From Metabacillus halosaccharovorans (GTDB taxonomy: Bacteria; Bacillota; Bacilli; Bacillales; Bacillaceae), in assembly GCF_002019635.1 (NCBI RefSeq), contig NZ_KV917373.1, positions 108,268 through 172,267 of the forward strand: a DNA stretch of 64,000 nt, written 5' to 3'. The translations under genes were made by a program, and so were the position numbers. The notes beneath the pieces are model-generated. The model searched no databases and was not told the origin of the DNA. It saw only the letters and a list, made by a program, of their open reading frames with translations. Shown here piece by piece: positions 36,608 through 45,858 of the stretch (position 1 is its first letter; each line of letters opens with the position of its first letter).

Positions 36608-37384
36608 ATGGAATTAGGGTTTATTATGACAATTTTTCTAATAGGCTTTATAGGTTCATATATTTCAGGAATGTTAGGTATTGGCGGTTCTATTATCAAA
36701 TATCCTATGCTATTATATATCCCGCCACTATTTGGCTTAGCAGCCTTTAGTGCTCACGAAGTTTCGGGAATTAGCGCGGTACAAGTATTTTTTGCGACTA
36801 TCGGTGGTGTTTGGGCATATCGAAAAGGTGGTTATTTAAATAAAACCTTAATAGGCTACATGGGAGTCAGCATACTCATAGGAAGCTTTATTGGAGGATA
36901 TGGTTCAAAGTTAATGTCTGAAGGAGGCATTAATTTAATCTATGGAATTTTAGCTTTAATTGCTGCTGTGATGATGTTTATTCCTAAAAAAGGAATCGAC
37001 GACATTCCACTCGATCAAGTGAAATTTAATAAATGGCTTGCAGCTATATTAGCTTTAATCGTTGGTGTAGGGGCAGGAATCGTTGGTGCTGCAGGAGCGT
37101 TTTTACTAGTCCCAATTATGCTAGTTGTACTTAAAATTCCGACTCGTATGACGATCGCTTCATCTCTCGCTATTACGTTTATTTCTTCCATTGGTGCAAC
37201 TGTAGGGAAGATAACGACCGGGCAAGTTGATTACGGTCCGGCAGCTATAATGGTTATTGCGAGTTTAATTGCATCACCGCTAGGAGCGATGGCGGGTAAG
37301 AAGGTAAATACAAAAGTGTTACAAGTTATTTTGGCCTTATTAATTTTTGCGACGGCTATTAAAATATGGTTGGAGATCATTTAG
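36608..37384 (+). CDS. yrkJ: TauE/SafE-family sulfite or sulfonate exporter (YrkJ type)
   Basis: 258 residues, about eight membrane helices. The two-fold family repeat is visible: [20 protein letters not shown] in the N-half and [20 protein letters not shown] in the C-half. In sulfur operons such proteins remove sulfite made by the persulfide dioxygenase; the exact substrate is inference. SD TCGGAGG. Last gene of the cluster. Confidence 0.9.
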   Translation: MELGFIMTIFLIGFIGSYISGMLGIGGSIIKYPMLLYIPPLFGLAAFSAHEVSGISAVQVFFATIGGVWAYRKGGYLNKTLIGYMGVSILIGSFIGGYGSKLMSEGGINLIYGILALIAAVMMFIPKKGIDDIPLDQVKFNKWLAAILALIVGVGAGIVGAAGAFLLVPIMLVVLKIPTRMTIASSLAITFISSIGATVGKITTGQVDYGPAAIMVIASLIASPLGAMAGKKVNTKVLQVILALLIFATAIKIWLEII

Positions 37385-37414
37385 AAGTGATAGAATAAAT
37401 AAAATCTAGAAATT

Positions 37415-37460
37415 AAAAAACTCCACACCCTCAGTTTATGAGGAACAGTGGAGTTTTTTT
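37415..37460. terminator. Bidirectional terminator between tauE and the CLC gene
   Basis: AAAAAACTCCAC/GTGGAGTTTTTT stem with an inner CCTCA-TGAGG stem; A- and T-runs on both sides. Confidence 0.9.
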
Positions 37461-38757
37461 ATGTCTTATTTCTTTTCCCTTTTTTAATTAATTTGAACGT
37501 TTGAAGTGTATCATTATTATTAATCGGTATCAGTTTACTTTTTGACACACCAATTTGCTGGGAGGTATAGATACCTGTGTGGCCAGAGAATAAATAGCTA
37601 ATAATACAAACTAGAAATAAATACAAGCTGGCTTCTGATCCGAAAAGTTCAATTCCCATGATAAAGCATGCGATTGGTGTATTTGTTGCTCCGCAGAAAA
37701 CTCCGATAAAACCTAAAGCGGCCAGGAACGGAATGGATACTTGCAAGATGTCACCTAATGAACTACCAAGTGTTGAGCCGATAGCAAATAATGGTGTAAC
37801 CTCACCACCTTGATAACCAGCTCCTAAAGTTAGTGATGTAAAAAGCAGTTTTGTGATAAAGGTAAGAGGGGAGACCTCTCCTTCAAACGCATCATCAATA
37901 AGTGGGATCCCTAAGCCTAGATATTTCCTCGTGCCCACAATATACACAAGCCCGATAATGACAAGTCCCCCAACAAAGCTTTTTAACATCGGATTGGGAA
38001 ATAGCTTTGTATACTGTTTCTTCAACCAGTGAGTGAGTTCAGAAAAAAGTGTGCTTGTTAGACCAAATAAAATAGCAGCAAAAAGAATTTTAAGCAATAA
38101 AATAGCAGACAATGATGGGATTGTGCCAATTTCATAATGATGATGTCCAACTCCCCAAACAGTGGTCGTGACAATATCACCTACAAATGCAGCAATAAAA
38201 GCCGGGAAAATTGCTTCATGTCTAATTAAACCTAGTGCCAGCACTTCTAAGCCAAATACAGTACCGGCTAAAGGTGTACCAAAAACAGAACCAAATCCGC
38301 TGCTAATCCCACATATAATGATTATTTTCCGATCAACCTCATCTAATTTAAATAGTTTTCCTATCAGTTCAGAGAAAGCTCCACCCATTTGCACTGCCGT
38401 ACCCTCACGCCCGGCAGAACCTCCAAACAGGTGAGTGACGATGGTACCGAATAACACTAAAGGAGCCATTCGAAACGGAATGCTTTCCTTTGCGCCATGT
38501 GCCTGCTCAATTAGGAGGTTATTACCTTTCGCAGAATTCAACCCATATTTCCAATACAAAAAGCTGACAAGCATTCCACCAAACGGAAGGAGAAAAAGAA
38601 ACCAGGAATAAGTCTCACGGGTTTTAGCAGCCCACTCCAAACTCACCAAGAAAAAGGCAGAAGCGGAACCTGCAAGCAAACCGACCAATCCTGCTAAAAC
38701 CGCCCATTTTATAAGAAAGAAAAATAAATACAAATATATGTTTTGAGTCTTGGACAT
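37459..38757 (-). CDS. CLC-family anion transporter, probably fluoride type
   Basis: 432 residues, polytopic. The second CLC motif reads GGSAGREGTAVQMGG, with the gating Glu in GREG. The first motif, usually GSGIP, is AKGNNLLIEQ, and the third is GGEVTPLFAIG. Replacement of GSGIP by an Asn-containing loop together with GREGT is characteristic of the CLC-F fluoride/proton antiporter clade rather than chloride exchangers; this clade assignment is from memory of the family and is moderate. No fluoride riboswitch was recognised upstream. Confidence 0.85.
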   Translation of the reverse strand: MSKTQNIYLYLFFFLIKWAVLAGLVGLLAGSASAFFLVSLEWAAKTRETYSWFLFLLPFGGMLVSFLYWKYGLNSAKGNNLLIEQAHGAKESIPFRMAPLVLFGTIVTHLFGGSAGREGTAVQMGGAFSELIGKLFKLDEVDRKIIIICGISSGFGSVFGTPLAGTVFGLEVLALGLIRHEAIFPAFIAAFVGDIVTTTVWGVGHHHYEIGTIPSLSAILLLKILFAAILFGLTSTLFSELTHWLKKQYTKLFPNPMLKSFVGGLVIIGLVYIVGTRKYLGLGIPLIDDAFEGEVSPLTFITKLLFTSLTLGAGYQGGEVTPLFAIGSTLGSSLGDILQVSIPFLAALGFIGVFCGATNTPIACFIMGIELFGSEASLYLFLVCIISYLFSGHTGIYTSQQIGVSKSKLIPINNNDTLQTFKLIKKGKRNKT

Positions 38758-38778
38758 ACAAGTCTCCTTTCATTGTTT

Positions 38779-38845
38779 GGACAGGGTGGAACAGGGGGAC
38801 AGGTTCCTCGTCCCAAAGGGACTGAGAACCTGTCCTTCCGTCCCT
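38779..38845. repeat. GGGACAGGT palindromic repeat, copy 1
   Basis: GGGGACAGGTTC and GAACCTGTCC arms enclose CTCGTCCCAAAGGGACTGA, itself a smaller dyad (GTCCC/GGGAC). It lies between the ynfA stop and the CLC start; a second, more perfect copy lies on the other side of ynfA. Confidence 0.75.
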
Positions 38846-39164
38846 ATTGTCTTGATGGCAGAAGCATAACAGCGACACCTATAAGACAAATACCTGCACC
38901 GATCCAATCGTATTTATCTGGTGTTTGTTTATCAACTCCCCATCCCCATAGCACAGATAGGATAATAAATACGCCACCATAAGCAGCGTACACTCTTCCG
39001 AAAGAAGGGAAGGATTGAAACGTGGCAATTACACCGTATAAGGCTAATGCTATTGCTCCACTCAAACCGAAATAGAAGGGCTTTCCTTCTCGTAACCATA
39101 ACCATATAAGATACCCGCCACCGATTTCAGCTAAGCCCGCAAGTATAAATATTAAAATAGTCAT
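38844..39164 (-). CDS. ynfA: YnfA-family small membrane protein (UPF0060)
   Basis: 106 residues with four membrane helices ([68 protein letters not shown]). YnfA proteins are drug/metabolite-transporter-like and usually about 108 residues. The ATG at 39164 (SD TTTGGAGTG) gives that size; the open frame extends 45 codons upstream but only through the palindromic repeat. Function in efflux is suspected for the family, not shown. Confidence 0.9.
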   Translation of the reverse strand: MTILIFILAGLAEIGGGYLIWLWLREGKPFYFGLSGAIALALYGVIATFQSFPSFGRVYAAYGGVFIILSVLWGWGVDKQTPDKYDWIGAGICLIGVAVMLLPSRQ

Positions 39165-39206
39165 AAACACTATCACTCCAAATGACTTTCTTCTATTAAT
39201 GTACCA

Positions 39207-39275
39207 CAAGAATGGAACGGGGGGACAGGTCCACTGTCCCGTTTGGGACGAGGGACCTGTCCCCCCGTTCCTTGA
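39207..39275. repeat. GGGACAGGT palindromic repeat, copy 2
   Basis: A perfect 19-bp inverted repeat (GGAACGGGGGGACAGGTCC and its complement, 39214-39232 with 39253-39271) with an inner TGTCCC-GTTT-GGGACG dyad and outer CAAG/CTTG ends. The whole forms a very stable cruciform or hairpin. With copy 1 it brackets ynfA. Confidence 0.8.
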
Positions 39276-39475
39276 CAACAGAGAAATACCTTGATACAAT
39301 AAATCTCGAATTAATAATAAATGAATTAAAAATATAAGATTTAATACTATAAGGTCTGGGTATAATTTAGTATGACCCGACTTTTATAGGTAAACAACAA
39401 GAGAGAACAGGTGGGGTGAGTATGGGTTTTTTATCAAAGCTATTTAAAAATGATTCCAAAAAGGAGATGGAAAGT

Positions 39476-40087
39476 ATGTCAAATGTGAAACTAGCCGTTA
39501 TTTATTACAGTTCTTCAGGTACGAACTATCAATTAGCTCAGTGGGCAGAAGAAGGAGCAAAAGAAGCTGGTGCTGAAGTTAAAGTGTTAAAAGTACCGGA
39601 AACAGCGCCACAATCAGCCATTGAATCTAATCCAGCTTGGAAAAAGCATCATGAAGAAACAAAGAATGTTCCTGAGGTAACATTGGAGGATCTTGAGTGG
39701 GCAGATGCAATTATCTTTAGTGTTCCAACTCGTTTTGGTAACATGCCATCACAAATGAAAGCATTCCTGGATACAACCGGCGGTTTATGGTTTAACGGAA
39801 AGCTTGTAAATAAAGCAGTAAGTGCGATGGCTTCTGCACAAAATCCGCACGGTGGACAAGAAGCAACTATTTTATCTTTATACACAACGATGTATCATTG
39901 GGGTGCAATTGTAGCAGCTCCTGGCTATACAGACCCTGTAACATTTGCTGCAGGTGGAAATCCTTACGGAACAAGTGTAACCGTTGATCAGGATGGCAAC
40001 ATGGTTGAGGATGTTCAAGCTGCTGTTAAGCATCAGGCGAAACGCACAGTTTCAGTAGCGGAAATGGTGAAAAAAAGCCATAATTAA
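39476..40087 (+). CDS. NAD(P)H:quinone oxidoreductase (WrbA family)
   Basis: 203 residues from the ATG behind AAAGGAGATGG, giving the family start NVKLAVIYYSSSGTNYQLAQ. An alternative ATG at 39422 (GGTGGGG upstream) adds MGFLSKLFKNDSKKEMES and cannot be excluded. FMN-binding segments: YYSSSGTNY, IIFSVPTRFGNMPSQMKAFL, SAQNPHGGQEATILS. WrbA enzymes reduce quinones by two electrons, avoiding semiquinone radicals. The following gene is a catechol-type dioxygenase, which fits a quinone/catechol detoxification pair. Confidence 0.92.
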   Translation: MSNVKLAVIYYSSSGTNYQLAQWAEEGAKEAGAEVKVLKVPETAPQSAIESNPAWKKHHEETKNVPEVTLEDLEWADAIIFSVPTRFGNMPSQMKAFLDTTGGLWFNGKLVNKAVSAMASAQNPHGGQEATILSLYTTMYHWGAIVAAPGYTDPVTFAAGGNPYGTSVTVDQDGNMVEDVQAAVKHQAKRTVSVAEMVKKSHN

Positions 40088-40106
40088 GTAAAAGGGAATT
40101 AAAGTG

Positions 40107-40172
40107 AAAGGGACTATCCCGCATACAGGATATATTGATATTACTTCCTGACGTTCGGGGTAGTCCTTTTTT
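40107..40172 (+). terminator. Long hairpin terminator after the quinone reductase gene
   Basis: AAAGGGACTATCCC pairs with GGGGTAGTCCTTTTTT through an inner CAGGA/TCCTG stem; ends in a T-run, 17 bases before the next start codon. Confidence 0.8.
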
Positions 40173-40189
40173 GAAAGGAAGGAAATATC

Positions 40190-41041
40190 ATGTCGTTTCA
40201 TAAATATCCAACTACTTTTGTATCTAAGCTTAGCTTAAAAGTGTTAGATCTGGATCGATCTTTGGCATTTTACCAGGAAATAATAGGATTCCAAATTCTT
40301 GAGCAATCAGAGAAAAGGGCCATTTTAACAGCAGACGGAAAAACAGCACTATTAGAAATTGAACAACCGGATGATGTGATTCCAAAACAACCGCGAACAA
40401 CAGGTTTATATCACTTCGCATTATTACTTCCATCGCGCTCTGATTTAGGAAGTGTATTAAAACATTTACTGAAAGTTAAGTATCCATTACAAGGAGGATC
40501 TGATCATCTTGTTAGTGAAGCACTTTATTTAGCAGATCCTGATGGAAATGGTATTGAAATATATGTTGACCGCTCTCCATCACAGTGGAACTGGAATAAT
40601 GGTGAAGTAGAAATGTCAACAGACCCGATTGATGTAGAGGGGTTATTGGCGAGTGGCGGGGAAGAATGGAGTATGCTTCCTGAAGGTACAGTGATGGGGC
40701 ATATACATCTACATGTGTCAGAGCTTGAAAAAACTAAGGAATTCTACTGCGAAGGACTCGGGTTTGAAGTGGTTTGCAACTATGGTAATCAAGCATTATT
40801 TATTTCAACAGGAAAATATCATCATCATATCGGATTAAATGTTTGGAATGGCATCGGTGCACCACAGCCTTCTGGGAACAGTGTTGGTCTAATGGATTAT
40901 ACAATCGTGTATCCAAGTGAGAATGAAAGGGACCATGTCACTCAAAAATTACAGCAATTAGGCTTTGATGTAACAAGAAATGATAAGGTGTTAATCACAG
41001 CAGATCCTTCTGGGAATAAAATCCGTCTCACCATTAATTGA
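40190..41041 (+). CDS. catE: Catechol-2,3-dioxygenase-like VOC protein (CatE family)
   Basis: 283 residues with two vicinal-oxygen-chelate modules (SKLSLKVLDLDRSLAFYQEI, ADPDGNGIEIYVDR; and MGHIHLHVSELEKTKEFYCE, TADPSGNKIRLTI). Metal ligands are likely His in GHIHLHV, His in the HHHIGLNVW segment and a C-terminal Glu-equivalent; the last strand has RLTI, so one ligand is not obvious. Length and layout match B. subtilis CatE (YfiE), a thiol- and catechol-stress enzyme; other VOC dioxygenases (MhqA, MhqE) are alternatives. Confidence 0.82.
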   Translation: MSFHKYPTTFVSKLSLKVLDLDRSLAFYQEIIGFQILEQSEKRAILTADGKTALLEIEQPDDVIPKQPRTTGLYHFALLLPSRSDLGSVLKHLLKVKYPLQGGSDHLVSEALYLADPDGNGIEIYVDRSPSQWNWNNGEVEMSTDPIDVEGLLASGGEEWSMLPEGTVMGHIHLHVSELEKTKEFYCEGLGFEVVCNYGNQALFISTGKYHHHIGLNVWNGIGAPQPSGNSVGLMDYTIVYPSENERDHVTQKLQQLGFDVTRNDKVLITADPSGNKIRLTIN

Positions 41042-41102
41042 CCGTATTAAAAAGTCTCCTCTTAACACAAAATAAAATAGGACATAAAGGAGGAAGACGC
41101 AT

Positions 41103-41858
41103 TTGACACAAACGAAATTGAAATCAGATGTAATAGCTTTGCTTCAGGATAAGATTCAACTTATTAGAATGCAAAAGGGTGCTATTTATTTAGTAGGGCC
41201 AATTCGCCTTCCTGTTAACTTGTTTGAAGAGACAACTGTTTTTCACTGGTATTGCTGGTTGAATTGTGATGAAGTCACAGAAAACTATTTGAAAATTATT
41301 GAAAAGTTATCTAGCATCAATTTAGCAGAGCTTCAGCAATCAAGTGTTTTAGTGTACGGGAACTTTGAAGGTGAAGAAGAAGCACTTATTAGAATGCATT
41401 CTATTTGTCATACAGGTGATATTTTTGGCAGTAAGCGATGTGATTGCGGATTTCAATTGAAGCAATCGATGAAAATGATTGTTGATCATGGTACAGGTGC
41501 TTTATTTTATCTGGCAAATCATGAAGGCAGAGGAATTGGTTTGTTTAGTAAAGCAATGGCTTATATCCTACAGGAGAATGGTTATGATACCGTAGAAGCA
41601 AACGAAAACCTTGGGTTTGTTGATGACTCAAGAAATTATGAGGATGCCATAAATGTACTAAAAGCATTGCGTTCAAAACCAGTTACTCTTATAACAAATA
41701 ATCCAAAAAAGCTAGAGGCATTGAAAGAATCAGGACTATATGTTTCAGAGCGAAAACCGCTGTGGGGAGATCGATCTGAGTATAACGAAAAGTACTTGCA
41801 AACAAAGATAACAAGATCAGGCCATTTTGGTCAAGATACTACTTGTACAAATGATTAA
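41103..41858 (+). CDS. GTP cyclohydrolase II-like protein (RibA paralogue)
   Basis: 251 residues, TTG start with AAAGGAGG upstream. Zinc ligands are kept in RMHSICHTGDIFGSKRCDCG; the GTP site NHEGRGIGL and the later DTVEANENLGF and ITNNPKKLEAL segments fit RibA. Two usual residues differ: the SEC of RibA reads SIC and the QEGRGIG reads HEGRGIG. There are no riboflavin genes nearby and no fused DHBP synthase, so a riboflavin role is uncertain; a specialised cyclohydrolase is the alternative. Confidence 0.85.
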   Translation: MTQTKLKSDVIALLQDKIQLIRMQKGAIYLVGPIRLPVNLFEETTVFHWYCWLNCDEVTENYLKIIEKLSSINLAELQQSSVLVYGNFEGEEEALIRMHSICHTGDIFGSKRCDCGFQLKQSMKMIVDHGTGALFYLANHEGRGIGLFSKAMAYILQENGYDTVEANENLGFVDDSRNYEDAINVLKALRSKPVTLITNNPKKLEALKESGLYVSERKPLWGDRSEYNEKYLQTKITRSGHFGQDTTCTND

Positions 41859-41865
41859 AGAGGTA

Positions 41866-41896
41866 AAGGACAGTTTTTAAAATCTGTCCTTTTTTG
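41866..41896 (+). terminator. Terminator of the RibA-like gene
   Basis: AAAGGACAG/CTGTCCTTTT stem with a 10-base loop and six T residues. Confidence 0.88.
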
Positions 41897-41897
41897 T

Positions 41898-42119
41898 CGT
41901 TAGGAAACTATAAAATTCTTTGAACTGTGGATAAGTGCCCTACATCCAGCTCCGAAGCACAGGATGTGCAAGTGCAGTTTTTGCGACAGGACGTCGCGCT
42001 TTTAAACTGCCAGCGTCTAGCCCCTCTAGGGTCTAGCCACAAAGGAATTGAAGACAAAGTACGTCTTCTATTCCTTTGCGTCTTATTTGCCCGAGGCTGA
42101 TCAAGGCGCTTGCGCTTTA
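41898..42119. repeat. Intergenic repeat family A, copy 4
   Basis: Shares GAACTGTGGATAAGTG with copy 1 and the interior of copy 2 nearly base for base (ACATCCAGCTCCGAAGCACA, then GCCAGCGTCTAGCCCCTCTA), ending AAGGCGCTTGCGCTTTAG. It fills most of the 41859-42168 gap. Confidence 0.8.
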
Positions 42120-42168
42120 GTTCCTGTGTTAAAATAAACTAGGTACCATATATTAAGGGGGATAAAAC

Positions 42169-42654
42169 ATGCGCAAAAGAAACATTCTGGTGTTCGCCTT
42201 GCTGGGTGGTATGTTATCAGGATGCTCCAGTACAGGTGGACATGATGCTTCTCATGATCAACATGAGGGACATGAAGTGGTGAATGATATACGAGAGGAA
42301 ACAGCGGGTATAGAGGTATTGCCTACTTTCTTAAAAGAGAAAACAGAAGATATGCAAACAATCTATCAAGCTGCTGCAGGACATAAAGAGTTGTTGGAAA
42401 ATATGCCTTGTTATTGTGGGTGCGGTGAAACAGCAAACCATACAAGCAATTATGATTGTTTTGTTAATGAAAATAAAGAAAACGGAGCTATTGTTTGGGA
42501 CGACCATGGAACAAAGTGTGGTGTGTGTTTAGAAATCGCGGCACAATCGATTGTGGACTACCAGGAAGGCAAAACGATAAAAGAAATACGAACTAAAATC
42601 GATAACATGTATAAAGAGGGATATGCCGAACCTACCCCAACTCCGGAAATCTAA
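42169..42654 (+). CDS. PCYCGC-motif lipoprotein
   Basis: 161 residues. Lipoprotein signal with lipobox LSGC, a His-rich stretch (GGHDASHDQHEGHE), then the defining motif NMPCYCGCG and further cysteines in YDCFVNE and TKCGVCLEIA. PCYCGC proteins are membrane-anchored and widespread in Bacillaceae; metal (copper or haem-related) binding is suspected from the Cys/His content but not established. Single gene with its own terminator, SD AAGGGGG. Confidence 0.92.
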   Translation: MRKRNILVFALLGGMLSGCSSTGGHDASHDQHEGHEVVNDIREETAGIEVLPTFLKEKTEDMQTIYQAAAGHKELLENMPCYCGCGETANHTSNYDCFVNENKENGAIVWDDHGTKCGVCLEIAAQSIVDYQEGKTIKEIRTKIDNMYKEGYAEPTPTPEI

Positions 42655-42690
42655 AACGTTACATGTATAAATATTCAAAACACTAACGAT

Positions 42691-42733
42691 ACGCCAAAAC
42701 CCCTTTGAATAAAGGGATTTTGGCGTTTTCTTT
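42691..42733 (+). terminator. Terminator of the PCYCGC lipoprotein gene
   Basis: ACGCCAAAA plus CCCTTT pair with AAAGGG plus TTGGCGTTTT, ending in a T-rich tail. Confidence 0.85.
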
Positions 42734-42897
42734 GTGTTGAGGATAAATTAGTTTCATAGCCGCCGATAAATTGCCCGAATTCAACTTAGTTGTACACTGC
42801 TTATTAAGTAAAATCCATACAAAAAGATTGCTCTAGACCCACCCGTTTTCAGTTTGATATTATAGTCAAGGCAAATGAGAGTAGGAGGACATGTGGA

Positions 42898-43767
42898 GTG
42901 GAAGAGCAAAAATATAGTGATCTTAAATTAGGAGAACGCGGAGCAATAATTAGTATAGTCGCCTATATTTGTCTTTCTATCTTAAAATTGATTATTGGAT
43001 ATATGAGTAATTCAGCTGCGTTAAGAGCAGATGGTTTAAATAATACAACAGATATCATTGCGTCTATTGCAGTGCTAATAGGACTCAAGCTTTCACAAAG
43101 ACCTCCTGATGAAAATCATCGATATGGCCACTGGAAAAGTGAAACAATCGCCTCAATGGTCGCATCCTTTATTATGGCAACTGTCGGACTTCAGGTTTTA
43201 ATTGATGCATGTATAGGATTGGTTCAAGGAAGAGATGAATCTCCAGATGTAATGGCAGCATATGTAGGTATTTTTTCGGCATTCGTCATGTATTTTGTCT
43301 ATTTATATAATAAAAAATTAGCCGAGAAAATTAATAGTAAGGCTGTTATGGCGGCTGCAAAGGATAATATTTCTGATGCATGGGTAAGTATAGGGACTGC
43401 CATAGGAATCTTTGGATCCCAGCTTAACATGCCGTGGATTGATACAGTAACAGCTATTATTGTAGGATTATTAATCTGTAAAACAGCATTTGATATCTTT
43501 ATGCAGGCTTCACACGAATTATCAGATGGATTTGATGAAAAGAAATTACTGATTTATGACGAACAAATAAGAAAAGTTGATGGTGTCAAAGGCATAAAGC
43601 AGATCAAAGGAAGAAGTTACGGCAACAATGAAGTGGTTGATGTTGTGATCTTAGTAAATTCCAGGCTCGATATCACGGAGGCCCATGATATAGCTACTCA
43701 AGTGGAAAAAGTAATGAGAAATGATTACGGAGTTTATGATGTCCATGTTCATGTTGAGCCGAATTAA
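42898..43767 (+). CDS. Cation diffusion facilitator metal exporter (MneP/MneS-like)
   Basis: 289 residues, GTG start with AGGAGG upstream. Six membrane helices; metal sites in ALRADGLNNTTDII and AAKDNISDAWVS (NxxxD and DxxxD types), ENHRYGHWKSE loop, then a cytoplasmic ferredoxin-like domain ending VYDVHVHVEPN. The Asn-Asp/Asp-Asp site set is closer to manganese exporters such as B. subtilis MneP/MneS than to zinc exporters (which use His); metal specificity is inference. Confidence 0.9.
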   Translation: MEEQKYSDLKLGERGAIISIVAYICLSILKLIIGYMSNSAALRADGLNNTTDIIASIAVLIGLKLSQRPPDENHRYGHWKSETIASMVASFIMATVGLQVLIDACIGLVQGRDESPDVMAAYVGIFSAFVMYFVYLYNKKLAEKINSKAVMAAAKDNISDAWVSIGTAIGIFGSQLNMPWIDTVTAIIVGLLICKTAFDIFMQASHELSDGFDEKKLLIYDEQIRKVDGVKGIKQIKGRSYGNNEVVDVVILVNSRLDITEAHDIATQVEKVMRNDYGVYDVHVHVEPN

Positions 43768-43775
43768 ATGAAATA

Positions 43776-43815
43776 GAAAAGGAGCTAACAACAAATTTGT
43801 TGTTAGCTCCTTTCT
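43776..43815. terminator. Bidirectional terminator between the CDF and HAD genes
   Basis: AAAGGAGCTAACAACA/TGTTGTTAGCTCCTTT, a 16-bp perfect stem with a 4-base loop. Confidence 0.92.
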
Positions 43816-43816
43816 A

Positions 43817-44677
43817 TTATTTCTCCGCTAAAACATATTTCTCAATAGCATGTGCAACACCGTGTTCATTGTTTGTAAGTGTTACAACATCTGCCATTTT
43901 TTTAATCGTAGGGTCACCATTGCCCATTGCAACGGATAGTCCGGCTGCTTCAAGCATTGGGACATCATTAAAGTTATCTCCGATCGCCACAGTGTCTTCG
44001 ATTGGAATATTAAAGTATTCTGCCATCACACGAATGCCGTTTCCTTTATGACCGTTCGTGTCCATGATTTCGATATTATATGGACCGGAAGTTGTGATGG
44101 ATATGCCCTCAAGATCTTGTAGAGAAGCAATTAAATCATCTTTACCAGAGATCGTAGGAATAAAGAATTTTTGAACGGTAATGTCTTCGATGCTAAGTAC
44201 TTCCTTAACATCTTCAAATATTTTAATACTGTCGGTTTCTTTTGGCTGCTCTGTCATTAGCTTGTACTCTTTTTCAGTGAGATGATTCAGCACATCTTTA
44301 TTCTTCTCTAAGAAAGAAAGCATCCGTTCAGACCATGTAGAGGCAACAAAAATTCCTTTATTTGAATAAATTTTAAATGGGTATTGTTTTTTATTAAGAA
44401 TGGCTGTAACACTCTCAACTAAATCCTTCCCGATGGAAATTTGGCTTAAAAGCTTACCATCGGCAATAACCATTGTTCCGTTACTGCCTGCAACCGGACA
44501 TTGAAGAGGTGTCTTGCTGATAACAGTTTTAATATCCTCCGGAGCACGACCGGAACAAATCATCACGATGTGACCAGCATCTTGAGCTGCTTGAATAGCT
44601 TTGATATTTTCAGGAGAAATATCAATGTTGGAAGATAACAAAGTTCCGTCGAGGTCTATTGCAATAAGTTTTTTCAT
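43817..44677 (-). CDS. Cof-type HAD hydrolase
   Basis: 286 residues; the ATG with AAAGGAG 8 bases upstream is preferred over the one 6 bases earlier. HAD motifs: AIDLDGTLLSSN (nucleophile), ICSGRAPEDI, Lys in the GHKGNGIRVMAEYF segment, and IGDNFNDVPMLEAAG. The large alpha/beta cap between motifs II and III marks subclass IIB (Cof/YwpJ type), sugar-phosphate or nucleotide phosphatases. Substrate unknown. Single gene. Confidence 0.93.
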   Translation of the reverse strand: MKKLIAIDLDGTLLSSNIDISPENIKAIQAAQDAGHIVMICSGRAPEDIKTVISKTPLQCPVAGSNGTMVIADGKLLSQISIGKDLVESVTAILNKKQYPFKIYSNKGIFVASTWSERMLSFLEKNKDVLNHLTEKEYKLMTEQPKETDSIKIFEDVKEVLSIEDITVQKFFIPTISGKDDLIASLQDLEGISITTSGPYNIEIMDTNGHKGNGIRVMAEYFNIPIEDTVAIGDNFNDVPMLEAAGLSVAMGNGDPTIKKMADVVTLTNNEHGVAHAIEKYVLAEK

Positions 44678-44866
44678 TATCATTACTCCTTTATAAAAGC
44701 GTATCTATGTAATTCAACCCTTTACTCAATTATCTATTATGACATATTTTTCACAAATCCATTAGAAAAACGTTTGAAAAACGACTAAAAATGACAAAAG
44801 CTTTTTCTTTTTGTAAAAAAAAGATATACTTGCACGTAGAAGGTCTTACATTTGGAGGTAATTAAT

Positions 44867-45853
44867 ATGGTTCGATTCGGTATTATCGGAACAAATTGGA
44901 TAACAGAAAGCTTTATTCAAGCCGCTAGTAAGGTAGAAGAGTTTTCCCTTACAGCTGTTTATTCGAGAACAAGTGACAAAGCTTTAGAGTTTGCTGATAA
45001 ATATGGTGCTGAACATACATATACTGACTTAAACGAATTTGTAAAAAGTCCCGAATTCGATGCTGTCTATATTGCAAGCCCGAATTCATTGCATGCATCA
45101 CAAGCTGTTCTTTGTATGCAAAACGGAAAGCACGTAATCTGTGAAAAACCTATCGCTTCAAATGCAGATGAAGTTAGCAAAATGATTGCAGCTGCTAATG
45201 AAAATAATGTTGTTTTAATGGAGGCATTAAAAAACACACAATTACCTAATTTCCTTGCTATAAAAGAAAATTTACATAAGATCGGGAAGGTTAGACGATA
45301 TTTTGCAAGCTACTGCCAATATTCTTCCCGCTATGATAAATACAAGGAAGGTACTGTGTTAAATGCTTTTAAACCAGAGTTCTCAAATGGATCATTAATG
45401 GATATTGGTATCTATTGTGTGTATCCTGCTGTAGCATTATTCGGAGAGCCAAATGAAGTAAAAGCATCAAGCTATATGCTTGAATCCGGTGTAGATGGCG
45501 AGGGAAGTTTGCTTCTTTCGTATGACGAAATGGATGCTGTTATCATGTATTCAAAAATAACGAATTCTTATGTTCCTTCTGAGATACAAGGAGAGAACGG
45601 CAGCATTATCATTGATAAAATTAATACTCCGGAAAGTGTGAAAATACAGTACAAAGACGGAACAGTTGAAGATATCACAAGAGAACAAGTGTCAGAGAGT
45701 ATGTATTATGAAGCTAAGGAATTTATTTCATTAGTCTCAGAAAATATTCAACAATCTGAGTTAAACTCTCATCAAAATTCAATCATTACTGCTAGAATTT
45801 TAGAAACAGCTCGTAAACAAGTTGGGCTAATTTATCCGGCAGACCAAAAATAA
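44867..45853 (+). CDS. Gfo/Idh/MocA-family oxidoreductase (YulF-like)
   Basis: 328 residues from the ATG behind TTGGAGGTAATTAAT (the TTG at 44852 overlaps the SD). N-terminal Rossmann fold VRFGIIGTNWITESFI, the family CEKPIASNADE motif with the catalytic Lys, and DIGIYCVYPAVALFG with the usual Asp-x3-Tyr. NAD(P)-dependent dehydrogenase of a sugar or polyol; B. subtilis YulF is similar. No sugar operon is adjacent, so the substrate is open. Confidence 0.9.
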   Translation: MVRFGIIGTNWITESFIQAASKVEEFSLTAVYSRTSDKALEFADKYGAEHTYTDLNEFVKSPEFDAVYIASPNSLHASQAVLCMQNGKHVICEKPIASNADEVSKMIAAANENNVVLMEALKNTQLPNFLAIKENLHKIGKVRRYFASYCQYSSRYDKYKEGTVLNAFKPEFSNGSLMDIGIYCVYPAVALFGEPNEVKASSYMLESGVDGEGSLLLSYDEMDAVIMYSKITNSYVPSEIQGENGSIIIDKINTPESVKIQYKDGTVEDITREQVSESMYYEAKEFISLVSENIQQSELNSHQNSIITARILETARKQVGLIYPADQK

Positions 45854-45858
45854 AGAAA

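Noticed and set aside
37459-39206. Fluoride riboswitch upstream of the CLC gene
   Set aside because: The conserved fluoride aptamer sequence was not seen in the leader, although the transporter looks like the fluoride clade.
39165-39299. 45-codon extension of YnfA
   Set aside because: It reads through the palindromic repeat and would give a protein much longer than the ~108-residue family.
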